Below are positions 59,463 to 64,000 of a stretch of DNA of 64,000 bases, in pieces (the first letter of the stretch is position 1; each line of letters opens with the position of its first letter). A program made the position numbers and the translations under genes. A model generated the notes under the pieces. The model saw only the letters and a list, made by a program, of their open reading frames with translations, did no database searches and was not told the DNA's origin. The stretch spans positions 62,001 through 126,000 of the forward strand of contig NZ_JAIFZS010000020.1 of the NCBI RefSeq assembly GCF_019710635.1, read 5' to 3'. Origin of the DNA: Mycolicibacterium xanthum (GTDB lineage: Bacteria; Actinomycetota; Actinomycetes; Mycobacteriales; Mycobacteriaceae).

Positions 59463-60334
59463 GCCAGTCCCCTAACCGTGTGTTTCGGCTGACGGGCGCC
59501 CTTGATTGACGCAACCATCTCCAGTACCCGACGGGTGGGCCCCACCTCATGCACCCGAAACATCGCCGCACCCTCGGCGGCGGCGATCGCGGTCGCTGCC
59601 AGGGTGCCCTCGAGGCGTTCGGTCAGGCCCACACCCAGAGTTTCCCCGACGAAATCTTTGTTGCTCAGTGCCATCAGGACCGGCCATCCAGTGTTTACAA
59701 GGTCTTTTACATGGCGCAACAAACTAAGACCGTGGTAAGTGTTCTTGCCGAAATCGTGCGTCGGATCGATCAAAATCGCATCTCGACGCACCCCGAGGGC
59801 CACCGCGCGTTCGGCGGCCGCGGTCACCTCGGCGATGACGTCGTCGACCACACCGCGCTCCGAGATCCCGTAATTGACCCGGAACGGCCGGGTCCGCGGC
59901 GCCGCGCCGCCGGTGTGCGAGCACACCAGCCCGGCGCCGAACTCGGCGGCCACGGTGGGCAGATCCGGGTCCACACCCGCCCAGGTGTCGTTGATCAGGT
60001 CCGCGCCCGCCGCGCAGGCCTGCTTGGCCACCTCGGCGCGCCAGGTGTCGACGCTGATCAGCTGGTCGGGGAAGGTGCTGCGGAGCCACTCGATGAACGG
60101 CACCACCCGCGCGATCTCCTCGTCGACGCCGACCGTCTGCCCAGGCCCCGCCTTGACCCCGCCGACATCGACCACGTCGGCACCGTCACCGATGACGCGG
60201 TGTGCGGCCGCCTTGGCCGCCTCGTCGGTGAACGTGGCTCCCCGGTCGTAGAACGAGTCGGGCGTCCGGTTGACGATCGCCATGATCAGCGCGCGATCAC
60301 CCGCCACCCGGCGGCCCAGAAACGTCGACTCCAC
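59459..60334 (-). CDS. folP2: Dihydropteroate synthase homologue FolP2
   Basis: The 291-residue TIM-barrel protein keeps MAIVNRTPDSF and ISVDTWRAEVA. The pterin and pABA loops are altered: VVDVGGVKAGPGQ replaces the usual DVGGESTRPG, and the SxK region reads ALSNKDFVGETLG. M. tuberculosis FolP2 is reported to lack synthase activity, and the same is likely here. TAGCCT six bases before GTG 60334 indicates a leaderless start. It is the first gene of a folP2-gpgS transcript. Confidence 0.91.
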   Translation of the reverse strand: MESTFLGRRVAGDRALIMAIVNRTPDSFYDRGATFTDEAAKAAAHRVIGDGADVVDVGGVKAGPGQTVGVDEEIARVVPFIEWLRSTFPDQLISVDTWRAEVAKQACAAGADLINDTWAGVDPDLPTVAAEFGAGLVCSHTGGAAPRTRPFRVNYGISERGVVDDVIAEVTAAAERAVALGVRRDAILIDPTHDFGKNTYHGLSLLRHVKDLVNTGWPVLMALSNKDFVGETLGVGLTERLEGTLAATAIAAAEGAAMFRVHEVGPTRRVLEMVASIKGARQPKHTVRGLA

Positions 60335-60340
60335 CTCACC

Positions 60341-60346
60341 AGGCTA
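60341..60346 (-). promoter_or_regulatory. -10 box of folP2, leaderless
   Basis: On the minus strand TAGCCT ends six bases before GTG 60334, just downstream of the inverted repeat at 60354-60406. Confidence 0.5.
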
Positions 60347-60353
60347 CGGCCCT

Positions 60354-60406
60354 GCGATTTCGGTGTAGTTCGTCACGCGAGAGGTGACGAACGACACCGA
60401 AATCGC
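60354..60406. repeat. Dispersed GCGATTTCGG inverted repeat, copy 3 (terminator of fadD6)
   Basis: Arms 60354-60376 and 60384-60406 are 23 bp long with one mismatch around a seven-base loop. It lies four bases after the fadD6 stop codon and just upstream of the folP2 promoter, so it insulates the two transcripts. Confidence 0.8.
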
Positions 60407-60410
60407 GGGG

Positions 60411-62219
60411 TTACCGGGGCTTCGTGCCCGCCACGACCTCGTCGGGGTAGCCGTCGTAGAACGGGACGTAGCCCTCGTCGGGACCGGACAACACGAACAG
60501 CGGGTCGGTGATCTCGACGTCCTCGCAGTCGTCGTCGTCACCGGAGGCGTGGCCGTAGCCCTGCTTGCGCAGGTCCACCTTCTGGTTCTTGAACGTCGAG
60601 GTCTGGGCGAGCTCGCCGACCACCCGCACGAACAGCGGCACCGCGTAGCCCGGCAGCCGGTCGTAGGCGGCGGTGGCCAGGGCCTTGCCGTCGAGCTCAT
60701 GACCGTCCTTGAGCTGCACGGCGGCCATGCCGGCCCGGCCGCCGGCGCCGGGCACCTCGACGCCGTAGACGGTCGCGTGCTCGATCTGCGGGTCGGTCGA
60801 GATCGCGGCCTCGACCTCGGTGGTGGCCACGTTCTCGCCCTTCCAGCGGAACGTGTCGCCCAGCCGGTCGGTGAACGCGGCGTGCCCGAAACCCTGGGAA
60901 CGCATCAGGTCGCCGGTGTTGAACCAGACGTCGCCCTCCCTGAAGGCGTCGCGGACCAGCTTCTTCTCGGTGGCCGACTTGTCGGTGTAGCCGTCGAACG
61001 GCTGCAGGCTGCTGACCTTGGACAGCAGCAGCCCCGGCTCGCCGGTCTCGACCTTGTGCACCCGGCCGTCCGGCCCGCGGGTGGGTTCGCCGGTGTGCGC
61101 GTCGTACTCGACGAACGCGATCGGGCTCGGGCAGATGCCGGTCGTCTTGTCGATGTTGAACACGTTGACGAACGCGGTGTTGCCCTCGCTGGCGGCGTAG
61201 AACTCGCAGACCCGCTTGATGCCGAACCGCTCGGTGAACTCGTCCCAGATCGCCGGGCGCAGCCCGTTGCCGCAGATCACCCGGACCCGGTGGGCGCGGT
61301 CGGTGGGCTTGGGCGGCTGGTTGAGCAGATAGGTGCAGATCTCGCCGATGTAGACGAACGCGGTCGCGTCGTAGCGGATGATGTCGTCCCAGAACCGCGA
61401 GGCCGAGAAGGACTTGCCCAGAGCCAGCGTCGCGCCGGAGTTCAGCACCGACGACAGCGCCACCGTCAGCGCGTTGTTGTGATACAGCGGCAGGCAGCAG
61501 TACAGCGTGTCGCTGCTGTTCAGCCGCAACCCCAGGCCGCCGAATCCGGCCAGCGCGCGCAACCACCGGTAGTGCGTCATCACGCTGGCCTTGGGCATGC
61601 CGGTGGTGCCGGACGTGAAGATGTAGAACGCCTTGTCCTTGGCCAGCACCGCCGACGTGGTGGCCGGATTCGTGGTCGGCGCGGTGGCCGACAGTTGCAC
61701 GACCTCGTCGGCGGTGAGCAGGCCGGTGGTGTCCGCGCCGCTCTCGCCGATCGGTTCGACGAAGTCGACCTCGGCGACCACCACCCGGGCGCCGAGCAGC
61801 CCGAGGCTGTGCTTGAGCACGTCGCCGCGCTGGTGGAAGTTGATCATCCCGGCGATCGCGCCGCACTTGACCGCGGCCAGCATCAGCAGCACCGACTCCG
61901 GCGAGTTGCGCAGCATGAGGCCCACGACGTCCCCGTGCCCGACCCCGCGGGCGGCCAGCACCGCGGCATATCGGTTGACCGTCTCGTTGGCCTCGCGGTA
62001 GGTCAGCCGCTGGTCGCCGAACTTCAGGAAGATGTTGTCGGCGTAGTGTTCCGCCCGGTCCTGGAACACCCTGCCGATCGAGGTCTTCGCCGACGGGCGC
62101 GCCCCGAAGCCGGTGACGACCCCGCGAACGATCGTCGGAGCGTCCATCAGCAGACCCGGAAGCCGGCCGACGATGTCGAGCAACCCGACACTCTTGCGGG
62201 CCCCGGATTTCTCGCTCAT
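60411..62219 (-). CDS. fadD6: Long-chain fatty acyl-CoA synthetase FadD6
   Basis: The 602-residue enzyme belongs to the FATP/very-long-chain acyl-CoA synthetase type. The ATP motif is YIFTSGTTGMPKASVMTH. The later motifs are YAASEGNTAFVN and DRLGDTFRWKGENVATTEVE. It activates fatty acids for degradation or lipid synthesis. ATG 62219 follows GGGGAGAGC at good spacing; an earlier in-frame start at 62273 adds an unconserved stretch. Confidence 0.94.
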   Translation of the reverse strand: MSEKSGARKSVGLLDIVGRLPGLLMDAPTIVRGVVTGFGARPSAKTSIGRVFQDRAEHYADNIFLKFGDQRLTYREANETVNRYAAVLAARGVGHGDVVGLMLRNSPESVLLMLAAVKCGAIAGMINFHQRGDVLKHSLGLLGARVVVAEVDFVEPIGESGADTTGLLTADEVVQLSATAPTTNPATTSAVLAKDKAFYIFTSGTTGMPKASVMTHYRWLRALAGFGGLGLRLNSSDTLYCCLPLYHNNALTVALSSVLNSGATLALGKSFSASRFWDDIIRYDATAFVYIGEICTYLLNQPPKPTDRAHRVRVICGNGLRPAIWDEFTERFGIKRVCEFYAASEGNTAFVNVFNIDKTTGICPSPIAFVEYDAHTGEPTRGPDGRVHKVETGEPGLLLSKVSSLQPFDGYTDKSATEKKLVRDAFREGDVWFNTGDLMRSQGFGHAAFTDRLGDTFRWKGENVATTEVEAAISTDPQIEHATVYGVEVPGAGGRAGMAAVQLKDGHELDGKALATAAYDRLPGYAVPLFVRVVGELAQTSTFKNQKVDLRKQGYGHASGDDDDCEDVEITDPLFVLSGPDEGYVPFYDGYPDEVVAGTKPR

Positions 62220-62288
62220 ATCTGCTCTCCCCTCATCCAGCGCCACGTCGGCGCGCGCCGGTCGGTCTGACACCCTAGTTGCGGCGGA

Positions 62289-62855
62289 TCAGGCGCGGTC
62301 GGCAGGTGCGCACGCGGCGAGGGCGGCTTCGACGTCGGCGACGACGACGAGTCGCCCCAGTGCGTCCTCGGCGACATAGCCGCTCCCGACCAACCCGCGC
62401 AGCCAGGCCAACAGGCCGTCGTAGTGCCCCAGCGGATCGAGCATCACGACCGGCTTGGAGTGCATACCCAGATAACCGGCGGTCCAGGCTTCGAAAAACT
62501 CCTCGAGCGTGCCGATGCCGCCGGGCAACGCGATGAACGCGTCGGCGCGGTCCTCCATCACCTGTTTGCGTTCCCGCATCGTGTCGGTGACGACGAGTTC
62601 GCCGGCCTCGGTGTCGGCGACCTCGCGATGCACCAGCGCCTTCGGGATGACCCCGACCGTGTGCCCGCCGTGCGAGCGGGCCGCGGTCGCTATCGCCCCC
62701 ATCGCCGAGACGTTGCCGCCGCCGGAGACCAGCGTCCAACCGCTGTCGGCGATCGCCTTGCCCAGTTTGCGGGCCAGTTCCAGAAGCTCGGGATGCGTGG
62801 GGCCCGACGCGCAATAGACGCAGACAGCCCATTCACGGTCGGGTTCTCGGGACAT
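62289..62855 (-). CDS. LOG-family protein (cytokinin-activating phosphoribohydrolase-like, Rv1205)
   Basis: The 188-residue Rossmann-fold protein has VCVYCASGPTHPE, SGGGNVSAMGAIA, ERKQVMEDRADAF and the catalytic PGGIGTLEE. LOG enzymes release free cytokinin bases from their nucleotides. Rv1205 is a proteasome target in M. tuberculosis, and its excess gives toxic aldehydes. TAGGTT lies seven bases before ATG 62855. Confidence 0.92.
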   Translation of the reverse strand: MSREPDREWAVCVYCASGPTHPELLELARKLGKAIADSGWTLVSGGGNVSAMGAIATAARSHGGHTVGVIPKALVHREVADTEAGELVVTDTMRERKQVMEDRADAFIALPGGIGTLEEFFEAWTAGYLGMHSKPVVMLDPLGHYDGLLAWLRGLVGSGYVAEDALGRLVVVADVEAALAACAPADRA

Positions 62856-62862
62856 AGGCACA

Positions 62863-62878
62863 AACCTAGCCATACACT
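62863..62878. promoter_or_regulatory. Back-to-back leaderless promoters
   Basis: On the minus strand TAGGTT (62863-62868) serves the LOG gene. On the plus strand TACACT (62873-62878) serves the ATPase gene. The start codons are only 29 bp apart, so polymerases on the two sides must exclude each other. Confidence 0.55.
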
Positions 62879-62884
62879 CCGGCC

Positions 62885-64000
62885 GTGCCTGTACACGTGC
62901 CGGTTCGCTGGGTCACCGCACCGCAGGACCCCACGCTCGAACAGCTCGAGCGTGCTGTGCGGAACCGCGCGGGGGCGGTGCTGATCGGTCCGGACGGTGT
63001 CGGCAAGACGACGCTGGCCAGGCAGGCCGCCGACCGGGTCGGACCGGACTTCCCGCGCGTCGACCGGGTGCGGGCGACCGCGACCCGCCCGGCGATCCCG
63101 TTCGCCGCGTTCGAGCACCTCATCGACGTGCCCGAGACCGGCAAGACCGCCGCCGTGCTGCAGGCGGCCCGGGAGACCCTCGGCGACGGCCGCCTGCTGG
63201 TGATCGACGACGCACACCTGCTGGACGCGCTGTCGGCGGCACTGGTCTATCAGCTGGCGGTCGGCGGCACCGCGCACATCCTGCTCACCACCGCCGACGA
63301 CTCCCGGGCGCCCGCCGAGATCCCGGCGCTGTGGCGCGACGGCCTGGTGACCCGGATCGACCTTCACCCGCCCGGCCACGACGACGGGCGGCTGATGGCC
63401 CAGATCGCGGAATACGTCGACACGTTGCCCGCCACCGCCCAGCGGGTGCTGGAGTACCTGGCGGTGGCCGACCCGCTGACCCTCGAGGATGCGGCGGCGC
63501 TGACCAGCGCCGGCGCGGTCGACGACGCGGTGCAGTCCGGGGCCGTGGCAGTCGGGCAGGACGGCCTGCGGCCCGGTCATCCGCTGTTCCTCGACGCGGT
63601 GCGCGGCGCGCTGGGCGGGCCCGACCTGAGACGGCTGCGCACCGCCGTGGTCGAACAGCTCTCGACCCACGGCGCGCCCGAGGTGGTCGGGCGGCTGCGA
63701 CTGGCGGCGCTGGCGATCGACAGCGACCGGCCGCTGCCGGCGACCGAGGTGTGCGCGGCGGCCCGGGAAGCGTTGCGGCTCGGTGATCTGGAGCTCAGCG
63801 AGCACCTCGGGCAGTCGGCTCTCGGGCGCGGCGTCGACCTCGACGCACGGCTCACCGTCGGCTACGCGCTGGCCTGGCAGGGCCGCGGCCGGGAGGCCGA
63901 CGCGGTTCTCGCCGAGATCGACCCCGGGGTGCTGAGCGAAGCCGAGTTGATGGCGTGGGCGCTGCCGACGGCTGCCAACCGGTTCTGGATGCTCTCGGAG
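62885..64000 (+). CDS. ATPase/LuxR-type regulator-like protein (Rv1204c type; 3' end beyond window)
   Basis: 372 codons are visible from GTG 62885. Walker A is GPDGVGKTT (about residues 39-47) and Walker B LLVIDDAHLL (about 102-111). Helical repeats of the STAND/MalT kind follow (REALRLGDLELSEHLGQSAL). In the family a LuxR helix-turn-helix can end the protein; I cannot see it here. The signal it senses is unknown. Confidence 0.78.
   Translation, partial: MPVHVPVRWVTAPQDPTLEQLERAVRNRAGAVLIGPDGVGKTTLARQAADRVGPDFPRVDRVRATATRPAIPFAAFEHLIDVPETGKTAAVLQAARETLGDGRLLVIDDAHLLDALSAALVYQLAVGGTAHILLTTADDSRAPAEIPALWRDGLVTRIDLHPPGHDDGRLMAQIAEYVDTLPATAQRVLEYLAVADPLTLEDAAALTSAGAVDDAVQSGAVAVGQDGLRPGHPLFLDAVRGALGGPDLRRLRTAVVEQLSTHGAPEVVGRLRLAALAIDSDRPLPATEVCAAAREALRLGDLELSEHLGQSALGRGVDLDARLTVGYALAWQGRGREADAVLAEIDPGVLSEAELMAWALPTAANRFWMLSE

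Overview
The window is high-GC actinobacterial DNA from a mycobacterium, most likely a rapid-growing, environmental species (Mycolicibacterium type). The evidence is antigen 85, CYP130, the fused 2-oxoglutarate decarboxylase Kgd, SigE-RseA-HtrA-TatB, GpgS, GlgM and Ddn-type oxidoreductases. Gene order follows the M. tuberculosis Rv1264 to Rv1204c block in reverse. PE/PPE genes and toxin-antitoxin pairs are missing from it. I see no tRNA, rRNA, IS element, prophage or CRISPR array.

Layout. 1-4.2 kb: a partial zinc-ribbon cyclase, antigen 85, and a TetR / flavin monooxygenase / Ddn-like cluster. 4.3-9.7 kb: a pH-sensor-type adenylate cyclase, two different uracil/hypoxanthine-DNA glycosylases, a HIT protein, a second Ddn-like protein and a luciferase-like monooxygenase. 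9.8-18.5 kb: Tap efflux pump, FAD-linked oxidase, a phosphatase-like protein, CYP130 with its TetR, an acyltransferase and DeaD. 18.6-28.1 kb: LprE, a large nuclease-helicase, a second FAD-linked oxidase and two MFS pumps. 28.3-37 kb: Kgd, an SDR, LpqZ, malic enzyme and CorA. 37-44.8 kb: a SUFU-domain protein, membrane proteins, a CoA-ester lyase, an MgtE-like Mg sensor, DUF1003, a transglycosylase and Mrp. 44.9-48.2 kb: TatB-HtrA-RseA-SigE envelope stress genes. 48.4-53.6 kb: a methyltransferase and the TetR-controlled Rv1219c-1216c-type ABC exporter operon. 53.6-64 kb: divergent glgC/glgM, then DUF3117, TagA, GpgS, FolP2, FadD6, a LOG-family protein and a partial ATPase.

How the genes work together. 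Kgd and malic enzyme feed central carbon. GlgC/GlgM and GpgS make alpha-glucan and methylglucose lipopolysaccharide precursors. SigE, its anti-sigma factor and HtrA sense and repair envelope damage. Tap and the Rv1218c/1217c-type pump export drugs. CorA and the MgtE-like protein concern divalent cations.

Structure outside the genes is informative. About 22 genes have a TANNNT-like -10 box that puts the transcription start on the start codon, so they are probably leaderless. Three copies of a dispersed inverted repeat built on GCGATTTCGG sit at gene ends. Three unrelated tandem minisatellites (25, 15 and 25 bp) lie across stop codons between 32 and 37.2 kb. Two tandem GTGAAG-N4-CTTCAC palindromes occupy one convergent gap. 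The best candidate for an under-described system is the 1144-residue protein at 19212-22646. It combines a probable iron-sulfur PD-(D/E)XK nuclease, an RNase H-like exonuclease and a UPF1/Dna2-type helicase.
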